Below, piece by piece: positions 50,205 to 60,578 of a DNA stretch of 64,000 nt. Numbering within the stretch: the stretch's first letter is position 1; every line of letters starts with the position of its first letter. The DNA is taken from NCBI GenBank assembly GCA_030770545.1, contig CM061098.1, positions 18,318,001-18,382,000 on the forward strand, in the 5' to 3' direction. Made by a program: the position numbers and the translations under genes. Below the pieces are notes generated by a model. The model saw nothing but the letters and a program-made list of their open reading frames with translations. It made no database searches and was not told where the DNA came from. The stretch is from Macropodus opercularis (lineage: Eukaryota > Chordata > Actinopteri > Anabantiformes > Osphronemidae).

Positions 50205-50223
50205 TTTATTTATGACATTTATT
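50205..50223 (-). terminator. enpp6 polyadenylation signals
   Basis: Two AATAAA hexamers lie on the minus strand at 50218-50223 and 50205-50210, starting about 32 nt after the enpp6 stop codon. If used they give an unusually short 3' UTR. Cleavage positions cannot be read from sequence. Confidence 0.6.
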
Positions 50224-50254
50224 AGAAAGGAAAAGAATTTAGTGTAATCTGTCT

Positions 50255-50466
50255 TCAAATCCAGTGCGACAGCAGAACTCCAACCGAGCCCAAGCTCAGG
50301 CTCCAGAGGGTTGTGGGCTGGGACAGACTGTCAGAGCTGCTCAGCAGGAACTCCACCCGAGACCAGGACCCATTGTTGGGCAAAGGCTCCACTCCCAAAC
50401 TCCAGCACATCAAGTTGTAGATGTCCACTGATCGGATGGGAGCTGCCCGAAGGTTTCGTTTGAAGT
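50255..50466 (-). CDS. enpp6: enpp6 exon 8 (C-terminus and GPI signal)
   Basis: 212 nt including the TGA stop, residues 378-447. It contains FKRNLRAAPIRSVDIYNLMC and PLPNNGSWSRV, then a diverged Ser-rich linker and a short hydrophobic tail ending SHWI. The tail is the expected GPI-attachment signal. The acceptor is GCAG. Another frame across this exon is also open but has no family similarity. Confidence 0.94.
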
Positions 50467-53400
50467 CTGCACGACATTGGATGAACTTCAGAGATGCATC
50501 TCAAAGTACCGTACAGGTAACCGTCTTTAAACATCCTCTGGACTCGCAGTGAACGATTTTAGAATATTGGCCAGACTAGAAGATTAAATGTGACCGATGC
50601 ATTACCTGGTCCCGTCGCCAGAAAGAAACCTCTCATGTCAAGAAACTCGTTGTCGTAGCCGTGCCAGCCATTCTGCCAAGCTGAGGCCACCCCAGAGTCA
50701 TTTTTCCAGTATGGAAGGCTCGACTTATTCTGGAGAGGACATCACACACATTAAAACTCTTAACCAACCTCTTCTAGCTCTCAGCTGTTCTACGCTCTGT
50801 TCTGCTGGGTTGTAGAATGGACTGGTTGAGGAAAAGACTGGAGAAGGACACGGATCACTGATCAGCAGAACCGCGTCATGGATGGCAGCTGCCACCTCTG
50901 TGCAGCCTGACACACCCTCAGAGTTGAGTGTTCAACTTCATATTGCTTTGTATATCTCGTACGTATAGTTTTCACATTATTTTATGTCAAACGCAGTGGT
51001 TCAGTTAATTAAATAAAAAGACTTTTTGGCAGTGACACAAATGAAACATTAGGAGTTACCTGAATAATGAACCAGCCTGGCTCAGCAACCAGCGTTAAGG
51101 GGGAAACAAACCTTCCCCCTTTGTAATGGAAGCGCTCAGGGATCGTCTGCCTCGCATAGGCTCGCATGTTAGGGACCTGAGCCAACGTGGCGTACACCTG
51201 GTATATCAACACACAAAACAAAGGCTCACTTTCCATTTCTACACTCTACTGGTTTACAGATGCCTCCTCCATGAATGACAGTTTCATCATCACTAATTGT
51301 TATTTACGTATGTAAGGCCTAGGTTTTATGAAGGACCCAAAGAATCAGCTGAGAAACACAGACTTCGATACACGGTCACAGAGGTGCCGCAGAGGCAGCA
51401 GCTGGTGGAGGTGCCTCAGGGATCCAAACCGAGCTAAAAATACCTCACTACGTAAAACGCGGTGAGGTAATCTCCTGACCCAAGGAAAGCCAGCCAAAAG
51501 CCAAAAGCCTTCCTCCAAAAAGACATCGTGTTGCAAAGCATCCTGGGAGCAAACGCGGCAAACAAAAACAGGCAGCAGGTTGATTCTTTAGCACCAAACG
51601 TAAAAAAACCTAGATCCCGGTATGTGGCATAGTTTGGCAAGGTGATCAGAGAAGACTGAGCAGACTAGACTCAGCGCCAGCCTGACACGGCAGGGATGGC
51701 TCCGCGTCAGAAGGCTCTCACAGCACGGAGCTGCAGATCAGCTCAGGTCACTCAGCCAGCTCCTACCATAGCTGCTGCACATTCAGGTGCTGGGGAAGGA
51801 GCTCACCTCCTTGCTGTGTATTGTATTTTCTTGCTCTTGTACATTGGATGAACGAGCTGAAAGTAAATCAGTTCCCAGCTTGTCTACGTCTGAGCTGAAC
51901 TTCAACACGGACCTGCCCGCCTCTCTCCAGCCAGGCTCCATACTACCCTCACAGCCCGCTGCTCTGCTTTTGGACTACACTGGACTGTCATCCTTCGCCG
52001 TCTCTCGCTCCTCCACCGTCAGCTCCCCTGCATTTCATTGTGATTCAAGCCATTCAGATACTTACAGCACCCCTCTCTCTCCTGGCCCAGACCACAAACT
52101 AATCTCCTAAAGATCACCAGAGCAGCTCAACTGACTCTACAGTCACAACTTTTGTTTTGTGGCAAAGACAAGACATTGACTGTGGTCTCACCTCTTGATA
52201 CTTGCTTTCTTTGGGCCACAGACTGACCACTGAACCTCTGTCCATCATCTTGACAATGTCAGTCATGTTGATATACTTATCCAACTCAATGACCTTCTCC
52301 ATCCACGTTATCTTAGTCATACCATGGTCCGAAAATAGCATAATGTTCAGCTGGTTCACCATGTTCTTCTCCTGGAAGAATCCACAATTAGCAGACACCA
52401 GACTACGCGAAAAGAAAATATAATAATAATAATATCAGCAGTACTAACTTTGATTTGGTTGTTGAGCGTTTGCATGGCGAGATCCAGTTGTCGCACAGCT
52501 GTTCTGACCTGATCAGAGTCTGGACCGAAGTGATGGCCCACCACGTCTATGTTCTCATAGTATACAGCTGCCATGTGTGCATCGCCTGACCTACACACAC
52601 ACACACCCTTAAATCAGTAACTTCAATTAACTACTAATAAAGCAAGTGCACTAGTGCGGGGGCTAGTGGACAGGCTGCTGCCTTTACAGTGTGTTGAAGC
52701 TTGTGGGAAAACATTCACGCTTGCAGTCATGTATTCTGATTTATGCCCAGTAAATCTGTTAGAGATATTTATTGATGAATCTGGGAGTTTTCATCAATGC
52801 GGAAGGATTGAATGTTGGAGTGAATGTGGGAGTGAATGTGTTTGCACTGATGTTCCCCAGATGGTTCGCACTGCACAGGTCCCTGAGGATCCTGATTACT
52901 GCTTTGAATGAGGACGGGACAGTTGCCGCTGAAAGGCAGGCTACAATGTTCCTTTACTGGTGAGAACAGGTATCGTGACACGCAGCATTCAGCAGCACCT
53001 ATGTCACAAGCATCGGTTGTTTTGGTTTGTCGAATACCTGCGAGCCAGGCACTGCCCTAGAGCGAATGATGGGCCAAATCCTTACTCGCTCAGGGTCCCC
53101 GAAGCAAAGCAGCTTCCTGGGGTTGATGGCCTTTTCAGCGCTCCGTGTACCCAGACAACCAGTTCTCTGGTTCTACGTTACATCGGGTTATTGTGATCCC
53201 AACTAATGAGGCCTTGAGATTAAGCCTTCAGCATCTTGTACTAATGAAAACCCCTTCCCTCAGAAGAAGGCAAGCCTCTCCTAACGCAATATGTACAGCA
53301 GACCAGGCTGCAAATCACCTCCAGCGAAAGCTGAGGGCTCTGGTCTGATGAAGCCATTAGGACAACGTAATCTGATGAATCCAGTGGTCACCACACCCAG

Positions 53401-56400
53401 AGCCGCTCTGCCTCCTGGCTGCACCTACAAAGTGATGAACAGAGCCAGGGACCCTGCCGGGAACCAGGAATACGAACCGAGCTCTTGCTCCAGATGCATA
53501 GAAGGCAGACAGAGGGTGTGGTTTGCTCAATGCTAGTTAAGATTTCTCACCCAATGACAGCTGGGCCAGGTTCTAACATCCCCTCAACCCTGAGAAGGAT
53601 GAGCAGTTAGGATGATGGGTGGAAAGTGCATAACAGCATAGAGTTACAGATATATAACAGCATTTAAAGGAGAACACCACTGGAGCCAAGTGTTTTGTTA
53701 CCTGAGGGCACTGAGAGCATTCACTATCGAGTCTGTGAGATTTTTCTCTGAAGGGTTGTACACATATTCTTCACAGAACGATGGACGCACGCCCAGAATA
53801 GCCACCTCGCAACCTGAACACACACACAGTTACAGGCACAGAATGGGTCTAGTGTTGATTATTTCCATTGTAAATGAAGTTAATACGTATCCATAACGTC
53901 TACATCTTTTTGTGTAGTAGTTATTTAGAAACAAAATATAATTATTAAATATTGTACATTACATATATATGTAATAAATACATATGAATCGTCTGCTGTT
54001 CTGCTCCTGGGCCATGTTGGGCCATGTGAGGACTCATTGGCTGACGTCCTACAGTAAATCTGGAGCGTGTTCACGCGCTGCACCACAGGCAGATGGGAAA
54101 CAGTGCAGCTGCTTCCAGCTGAAGCACAAGGAGGTTCTTCTCGTGAGGTTTCTTCTTCATCTTCTTCTTCTTGAAGAGGCTGGACATGAGAGACAACATT
54201 GTCGGGACTGTCCCTGGTAACAATGATCAGGCCGCCTTCTACATAAGTGTAGTGTGTACAACAACGTCCACTCTGTGTCTCTCAAACACAAACACGTTGG
54301 CAAATCCTAAATCCTAAACTCATACACAAAGACGATCCCCATGAATAAACAGCATGAAATGAGTCCTTTTGAGGGGAGGGGAGTGAGGGCGGTGGCCCCG
54401 GAGCAGTGGGATGGGGAATCACTGTTACTGACCGAAGCGACGGGCCATCAACTGTGACTGTAGACGCACGATTAACGGCACAGAAACGCCCACACGCAGC
54501 TGAGATTCACTGTCACTGCTGCAGAAACTGACTCCTCGTGAAAAAACTGCAACAAGCAGGACGCACAGCCTATAGAATAGAGCATAGACCAGTAGCACTT
54601 GCTTTATAATGTGATGCAGTTGAGCCATGTGTTTGAAGCTAGTCTGTCATATTCATCGCTTCAAAGCCTCCCCCCACAAAACTATTAACCACAACAGCCG
54701 TGTCACCAACATAACACAGACATAGTGCATGAGTGTAGAAACAAGTATTAAACAGGACCAGACCATCTAGAGAAGGCTCGTGTGTTTACTAGATCAGAGG
54801 AGACACTAGAGCTGGGAATTCTACAGATACGCAAAAGAGAAAGCACAAGTGACAGGTTGGTGAAAGTAAGACATTAACCCTGGTGCAGCCTTCCAGGGGT
54901 CAAACGAACACGTTCATCCAAGCGTGTGGTGGTTTATCGTCTGTCTGCGGCTGTTTCATCCAACCCTTGTGTGGTTTTTGAGCTTTGAGCCTCCTGTTTT
55001 CATTTTGACCCATCGAAGGCTGCACCAGGGTTAAACTAAATACAGAGATAAACACAGCAAAAGTTTAGAGTAGGTTAAAGGTAAAAATATTAGTTGAATA
55101 AAATAAATACTGTACAATTCTATGAAAGTGAATAAGAGTTAGATAAAAGCCATATTAAAGACATTAATTTCTCTCTGTGTTTTAGGACCATTGCTGTCTA
55201 AAACAATTTGACGATCTACTGTGTGAAAGGCAGCAGTAAGATCCCGTAGAACCAGGACAGAGAGTTTCTTCATGTCAAGTTCAGTCTGAGATCACTTCAA
55301 ACCCTGACCAGAGCTGCCTCTGTGCTGTGACCGGTAAAACCCAGACTGGTTTGGTTCAAAACCATAAAATCATTTAGTTGGTTAAAACTGGCAGCTTGGA
55401 CACTGGCCTGTCGTTACTGAGAGAAGGATCCAACTTCTCTTCAGGGGCTTCACCACAGCAGGAAAACACCACATGAGAGAATAACTTACAAAGTTAAGGA
55501 CATCATCAACTACAAAGCGATTTTAAAAACTGATGTGGGGTCTAAGCAGGTAGCAGGTAGCTGGTTGTAACCGTGGTATAACTTTCCTAAGCATCAACCA
55601 GGACCAACTTCTCTAGTGTTTCCCAAATAAAAGGCAAGAATCAGCAACTTTAAAATTCATTCCATCTGATTCAATTCGTCTATTTTACTGTGGAAAACTC
55701 TTCCCATTTCAATCGGTTGTTAGAAGCAGGATTAATGAGGTGGTCGCCAGTGATACAATGTTTCCTAATTGTCCATTCTACTGAAACAGATGCACAAAAA
55801 TGACGAGAGGTGCCGACATCCACTGCTGATAAAGAGTTTAAACCAGGTCTACTGTGAGTCCTGCGCTGTGAGCTTTACGTGTACATCCAGTGTGTGTGTG
55901 TTATTAGTGTGTGATTACCAGGCCAGAAGTACATGAACACCTTCTTTCCCAGTTTCTGCAGCGTGACCCATAACGGCTCTGATCCATCCCACCAAAGGGG
56001 CAAACGACTGTCAGGGTTGGTCCCGATCAGAAACTCCTTCTTTGAGCCTTCATCCCACATGTAGTTTCCCGTCATCTGATGAGCGTCGCAGTGTCGGCCT
56101 GGCGAAAACAAAACAGCAATATAACAACGTGCAGCGCAGCTTGTTGCCGGTGCCGTGGACTTGCACCTGATGTGGCTGTGATGGTGGCACGCAGGCTACG
56201 GGCCAGGCCACCGTGTCAGCGACTGAGGGCTCCGTCAAAACACACACATCAGCACATCGTCGGGGGACAGGCTCCAGAGCCTCCCCCCCACTGGCTCCCG
56301 CGTCCAGGGGGCTTAGGGGGAACAGCAGCTCACGTGACAGACTCTCTGCCTCAGACCCGATAAATGACTATTAACGATGAGCTGCTTCAAGAGAATCATC

Positions 56401-57173
56401 AGGACAATAGTGTCAGCAATTTACAACCGAGGGCAACGCGGCCAAAAGGCGACCGCGACTCCACAGACAGTGGAGATGGAGCCGGTGACAGACGAGACAA
56501 CGGGGACAGCGATGGACAGACGTGAAAGGAAAAGACTGAAATGTCAGGTCACAGCCTTCAGTCGAAAGCTCAGAAACTAAAGGCCGACGGTGTCGAACTC
56601 AACCAGAGGCCCGTTGTCATATTAAACATCTTCATCTAAATGACTGTGCTGCAGCGTGAGACCAGTCCCTTAAAGACGCTGCAGGACATTTTAATGGACC
56701 AACGCGTAACCATGGTTACGGTTTGCTCCCCCTCGGTGACCGGGCAGAACTTCAGCTGAAGGACTGGACGCTGTGCAGCTCAGAGGCCGTTCACGGAGGT
56801 TCTGCACGTTTCTGCTAATGCTGCGTTTGGTTAAGAAGCAACAGACCAACTGAGCGACCTCCGACCTCGGAGCAGCTTCGACTGGACCCACACACGGACA
56901 GACGGCGCTTCCACTACCGGTCATGAGCGTGTAGTAGTTGGGGTAGGACAGGCTGGGGAAGTCGGGCGTCACGTAGTCCACCTTCACCCCGGTCTCCACC
57001 AGCTCTCGGAATCCCGGCAGCTGCTGCAGCTCGTCCATGTAGTCGTAGCGGAAGCCATCGATGAGGAAGACGAGCAACGGCCGGGCCGCCAGACACCGCT
57101 GTTCCCGCCCGAGCAGCAGCAGGAGCGGCAGCAAGAGGCGCAGGGAGCCCGCGGGTCTGCGTCCTGGGGACAT
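50255..57173 (-). CDS. enpp6: Ectonucleotide pyrophosphatase/phosphodiesterase 6, complete in eight coding exons
   Basis: The joined exons (56918-57173, 55919-56098, 53702-53813, 52449-52590, 52192-52371, 51060-51197, 50606-50729, 50255-50466) total 1344 nt and encode 447 residues; the human protein has 440. The family enzyme is a GPI-anchored, zinc-dependent phosphodiesterase on the outer cell surface that hydrolyses choline phosphodiesters such as glycerophosphocholine. Visible in the translation: a signal peptide with a Leu-rich core (about residues 11-21); zinc ligands D39, D198, H202, D245, H246 and H359; nucleophile S76 in a SLSYPNYY context; pocket residue N97 in GNYMWD; and a cysteine pair C147/C159. 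The C-terminus ends in a hydrophobic tail suited to GPI transfer. All key residues sit five positions beyond the human numbers. Likely N-glycosylation sequons are NLT, NMT and NGS. All introns are GT-AG and phases agree. The start ATG has G at -3. No frameshift or stop is seen. Expression (oligodendrocyte lineage in mammals) is known of the family, not shown here. Confidence 0.96.
50606..50729 (-). CDS. enpp6: enpp6 exon 7 (zinc ligand H359)
   Basis: 124 nt encoding residues 337-377 and the first base of codon 378. It holds the WHGYDNEFLDMRG motif, whose histidine (H359) is the last zinc ligand. Acceptor CCAG, donor GTAATG. Confidence 0.95.
51060..51197 (-). CDS. enpp6: enpp6 exon 6
   Basis: 138 nt, phase 0 at both ends, residues 291-336. 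It contains IPERFHYKGGRFVSPLTLVAEPGWF, closely matching the family block just before the last zinc ligand (positions quoted in two parts: IPERFHYK, then FVSPLTLVA). Acceptor CCAG, donor GTAACT. Confidence 0.95.
52192..52371 (-). CDS. enpp6: enpp6 exon 5 (zinc ligands D245 and H246)
   Basis: 180 nt, phase 0 at both ends, residues 231-290. It carries the family signature FSDHGMT with D245 and H246, then WMEKVIELDKYI and RGSVVSLWP. Acceptor CCAG, donor GTGAGA. Intron 4, between exons 4 and 5, is only 77 nt. Confidence 0.95.
52449..52590 (-). CDS. enpp6: enpp6 exon 4 (zinc ligands D198 and H202)
   Basis: 142 nt encoding residues 183-230. It contains the motif NIDVVGHHFGP, with D198 and H202 as zinc ligands, preceded by HMAAVYYE. 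The donor is GTTAGT. The acceptor TAG is directly preceded by seven GT repeats instead of an ordinary pyrimidine tract, which is unusual. The length is not a multiple of three, so skipping would shift the frame. Confidence 0.94.
53545..53625 (+). mobile_element. SINE-type repeat 3' tail fragment in enpp6 intron 3
   Basis: ATGACAGCTGGGCCAGGTTC, then CATCCCCTCAACCCTGAGAA and GGATGAGCAGTTAGGATGAT: the common fish repeat tail (GCTGGGATAGGCTCC...GGATAAGCGGT...). Only the tail is present. Confidence 0.6.
53702..53813 (-). CDS. enpp6: enpp6 exon 3
   Basis: 112 nt, too short to stand out as an open reading frame; found by the family block CEVAILGVRPSFC. It encodes residues 146-182 plus two bases of codon 183. 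Two cysteines twelve residues apart match a conserved pair. The KNLT stretch is a glycosylation sequon. Acceptor TCAG, donor GTAACA. Phases match exons 2 and 4. Confidence 0.93.
54874..55034. mobile_element. TTAA-flanked MITE, piggyBac-like, copy B (internally deleted), in enpp6 intron 2
   Basis: TTAA at 54874-54877 and 55031-55034. The termini CCCTGGTGCAGCCTTCCAGG and CGAAGGCTGCACCAGGG pair almost perfectly. It keeps the right half of copy A (GTTTATCGTCTG, CATCCAACCCTTGTGTGG, TTTTGACCC) and a short central block with GAACACGTTCATCC. It lies between enpp6 exons 2 and 3. Confidence 0.8.
55919..56098 (-). CDS. enpp6: enpp6 exon 2
   Basis: 180 nt encoding the end of codon 86 to the first base of codon 146. 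It begins RHCDAHQM and includes GNYMWD (N97, substrate pocket) and the PLWWDGSEPLWVTL block, and ends at FWPG. The acceptor is CCAG and the donor is GTAATC. The human protein has the sequon NGS where this one has DGS, so that glycosylation site is absent. Confidence 0.95.
56377..56580 (+). other. Unassigned small ORF in enpp6 intron 1, opposite strand
   Basis: An ATG-initiated frame of 67 codons with an even, coding-like composition: basic and Ile-rich start (MSCFKRIIR), Thr/Glu-rich middle, and a basic end (RRERKRLKC). I recognise no family. It could be a chance frame, a decayed retrocopy or a nested small gene. No polyadenylation signal was noticed close behind it. Confidence 0.2.
56918..57173 (-). 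CDS. enpp6: enpp6 exon 1 (coding part): signal peptide and start of catalytic domain
   Basis: Encodes residues 1-85 and the first base of codon 86. It carries the signal peptide, the LVFLIDGFR motif with zinc ligand D39, and the catalytic S76 motif ending in YYTLMTG. The donor GTAGTG follows base 56918. The reading frame continues past the donor to 56691 only by chance; family similarity stops exactly at the donor. The exon is very GC-rich, as expected of a CpG-island first exon. Confidence 0.95.
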
Positions 57174-57330
57174 GGCTGCCGACGCTGGAACTGGCTGCAG
57201 GGACCGGGGACGGCGACGTCGGCGTCACGTGACCGAGCAGCAACACGGTGGCACGCGCCCGCCGCTCAGAGTTAACGACTCGGCGCGAACGTCCGCTTGA
57301 CAGGATCCACGTTGTTCCGCGTTCCTATAA
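56980..57330 (-). promoter_or_regulatory. CpG-rich promoter / first-exon region of enpp6
   Basis: GC-rich and dense in CpG, unlike the AT-richer surroundings, and it spans the enpp6 start codon. I see no clear TATA box on the minus strand at a suitable distance. It is read as a CpG-island type promoter; the transcription start is not determined. Confidence 0.55.
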
Positions 57331-57332
57331 GA

Positions 57333-57423
57333 AGCTCGAGCCCGAGACTTAGACTCCAGCCCGAGGCTCCAGCCCGAGGCTCGAGCCCGAGACTTAGACT
57401 CCAGCCCGAGACTTAGCCTCCAG
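57333..57423. repeat. Short GC-rich tandem repeat upstream of enpp6
   Basis: About five diverged units built on CCGAGRCTY plus a CCAGC or TCGAGC linker, alternating short and long (with TTAGA) forms. It lies 160-250 bp upstream of the enpp6 start codon, so it falls in the promoter or the 5' UTR. Confidence 0.7.
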
Positions 57424-57627
57424 CGTGGTTGAACAGCAGCTATGCTCACGAGGAGGCGATGATGCTGACTTTACTGTCAAATGCTGTGGAGGCAACAAGG
57501 AATAAAATGTGTCCTTAACAGATATTCAATTCATCAGTTATGAGGAAAACTCCCCCCATAATTTAAACATTTCTTGTTATATATAATATTTGTAGGCCTT
57601 TAATGCCAGCAGCTAACTGCAGGTGGT

Positions 57628-58876
57628 GGATGGATGAATGAGAGGGTGGATGGATGAGAGGGTGGATGGATGGATGAGGGGGTGGGTGGATGAGAGGGTG
57701 GGTGGATGAGAGGGTGGGTGGATGAGAGGGTGGATGGATGAGGGGGTGGATGGATGGATGAGGGGGTGGATGGATGAGAGGGTGGATGGATGGATGAGGG
57801 GGTGGGTGGATGAGAGGGTGGGTGGATGAGAGGGTGGGTGGATGAGAGGGTGGATGGATGAGGGGGTGGATGGATGGATGAGGGGGTGGATGGATGAGGG
57901 GGTGGATGGATGAGAGGGTGGATGGATGAGGGGGTGGATGGATGGATGAGGGGGTGGGTGGATGAGAGGGTGGATGGATGAGAGGGTGGATGGATGGATG
58001 AGGGGGTGGATGGATGAGGGGGTGGATGGATGGATGAGGGGGTGGGTGGATGAGAGGGTGGATGGATGAGAGGGTGGGTGGATGGATGAGAGGGTGGGTG
58101 GATGAGAGGGTGGGTGGATGAGAGGGTGGATGGATGAGGGGGTGGATGGATGGATGAGGGGGTGGGTGGATGAGAGGGTGGATGGATGAGAGGGTGGATG
58201 GATGGATGAGGGGGTGGATGGATGAGGGGGTGGATGGATGGATGAGGGGGTGGGTGGATGAGAGGGTGGATGGATGAGAGGGTGGGTGGATGGATGAGAG
58301 GGTGGGTGGATGAGAGGGTGGATGGATGAGGGGGTGGATGGATGGATGAGGGGGTGGGTGGATGAGAGGGTGGATGGATGAGAGGGTGGATGGATGGATG
58401 AGGGGGTGGATGGATGAGGGGGTGGATGGATGGATGAGGGGGTGGGTGGATGAGAGGGTGGATGGATGAGAGGGTGGGTGGATGGATGAGAGGGTGGGTG
58501 GATGGATGAGGGGGTGGGTGGATGAGGGGGTGGATGGATGGATGAGGGGGTGGGTGGATGAGAGGGTGGATGGATGAGAGGGTGGATGGATGGATGAGGG
58601 GGTGGATGGATGAGGGGGTGGATGGATGGATGAGGGGGTGGGTGGATGAGAGGGTGGATGGATGAGAGGGTGGATGGATGAGGGGGTGGGTGGATGAGGG
58701 GGTGGGTGGATGAGAGGGTGGATGGATGAGAGGGTGGATGGATGGATGAGGGGGTGGATGGATGAGGGGGTGGATGGATGGATGAGGGGGTGGGTGGATG
58801 AGAGGGTGGATGGATGAGAGGGTGGATGGATGAGGGGGTGGGTGGATGAGGGGGTGGGTGGATGAGAGGGTGGGTG
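57628..58876. repeat. G-rich GGATGAG(A/G)GGGTGG minisatellite, about 1.25 kb
   Basis: A tandem array of GGAT/GGGTGG-type units. Units with one, two or three GGAT steps and with GAGAGGG or GAGGGGG alternate, and longer blocks of roughly 200 bp recur (for example blocks starting near 57980 and 58190). The plus strand is G-rich with runs of three to five G. It lies about 450 bp to 1.7 kb upstream of the enpp6 start codon. Confidence 0.9.
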
Positions 58877-60490
58877 CTTGGAGGATGCTTCTTCTGTTAG
58901 TTCCCTTATAACTGCTGTTCTCAGCTACTATGTACTAAGAGCATGTCAGGCTACTGTTGAAATCCCGGTTCCGCTGGGTTGGTTGATGAGAAGAGAGATT
59001 ATGTTCACTTCTTTGATCCAATCATCTTATTTATTACAATATTCAATCAGTACAAATCAACCCAAATGCACAAGCCACAGTGTCACAGTCACTCAGTCGA
59101 CCCTGAGTCTGCAGCTCTGCTGTGTTATGTGTGGCTTCCTCTCCTCACTCCCTCAGCTCAGCTGCCAGGTGTCCATCTTGTCCATCTCTGTTGTTTTCTC
59201 CTTCATGGGCAGGATGGTTTCACCTCCGGTCTCCATTCTCTGGGCGCAGTGTTGTTTTGGTTTTAGCTACAAAGAACCTCCTGTCCCACTAAATCATGGG
59301 CTTCAGTTGACCAGTTCATGAACCCTCTTTATCCTACTGCTTTAAGGCACCGTAGGCACATAACTTATTGTAACCTTCCTCATTAAAACTTATCTACTTA
59401 ATGCTGAAACTGATCGGCTTCTCACTTGTTTTTCACACACTTTAACACTACACAGCAGTTGTTTGGATTAACTAGTAAACGGTCAGAGTGGAGACGAGGC
59501 CTGTTCACCTGTAGCCTGTACCTGTAATGGAACAACTTGCTGTGAGCCTGTACTCTAACCTTAACCTGTTATAAAACTGATAACAGGTAAATGTATGACC
59601 GTGCACATTGTAATGTATAAAGCATTTCATCACCAGCTACTATTGCAAATTACAATGTCAGTCCTAAAACGTCCAGTTGAATAGTAAGCAAATCCCAGAT
59701 GGTTTTCTCCTTTTGTGGTTCCTTGATCCGTTTCTAAGTTGAGCCAAGTCTCATAATAAGGTCAGTAAAAGGATCATATCAAACCACAACAGAGGTGTAA
59801 TCAAACATTATTTTATTATCTTATAAAGTAACACAATCCTCATTAGACAGCACAACAACAGTAACACCAGTACAACACATCAAAGGGATTTTAAGATATT
59901 ATAGACATAAAAAATCCCTCTTCATTGTTTAAATACATGTACATGTACATTACATGTATGACATACTGTCACCATTAAAAACAATGTTATTGTTGAACCT
60001 TCACTTTTATAAAAACACTGCTGATGTTAAGGGAAGACATTTCATGGACTGTCAGTGTAGAAAAGGATGGAAAGTTACAGGGCTGTGACTGGAGGCGAGG
60101 AGGGTTGGTGGTAGTAGAAAGACTTTGAGTTCCGTGCAGGACTACCGTCCTGTTTCCTGGTTGAAGGAGAACAGCCATTGCACTGAAGCAACGCATGACG
60201 AGCTAAAACCCCTAAACCGGGGCACAAACCCAAGCATCGGACCAGAACTCCACTGTGGTGGCAAACCTAAGATTAGCAGTACTGTCTGTAGAAGAGGACG
60301 TAGGGTCTGACTCTTACTGGTGAGGGCTTGAGCGAAAGCCTGCAGCTGAATTAGAAATGAGACGGGAACCTATGATACTGTCTGAGTTAAGACTAAAACA
60401 CTTACGAAGTTTTACACACTGCTGATATTGACTAGAGGCTACAGGTCAAACACAAACTTGAATTCTTCTCTATCCTTGGATTCATTGTTT
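58877..60490. other. Non-coding stretch upstream of the minisatellite
   Basis: No supported gene. On the minus strand AATAAA occurs at 59812-59817, so a transcript from higher coordinates could end here; no coding exon was found to go with it. Confidence 0.4.
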
Positions 60491-60578
60491 TCTATTGTGT
60501 CCATACATTGTAAAGTGCCTTGAGATTACATTTCTTGTAATTTGACGCAAAATAGACCAAGTGAATTGAAGTGAATTG
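60491..60578 (+). mobile_element. L2-type LINE (or LINE-dependent SINE) 3' tail
   Basis: ACATTGTAAAGTGCCTTGAG, then ATTACATTTCTTGTAATTTG and a degenerate GTGAATTGAAGTGAATTG end. This matches the well-known fish tail (GTAAAGCGCCTTGAG... followed by a short AATTG repeat). Confidence 0.65.

Noticed and set aside
52730..53540. Successive open frames in enpp6 intron 3 that look partly coding.
   Set aside because: They change frame repeatedly, match no family I know, and adjoin a SINE tail. Intronic or repeat-derived DNA is simpler.
56691..56917. Continuation of the enpp6 exon 1 frame past the donor, suggesting a longer or alternative protein.
   Set aside because: Family similarity stops exactly at the GT donor, and exon 2 restores it in phase.
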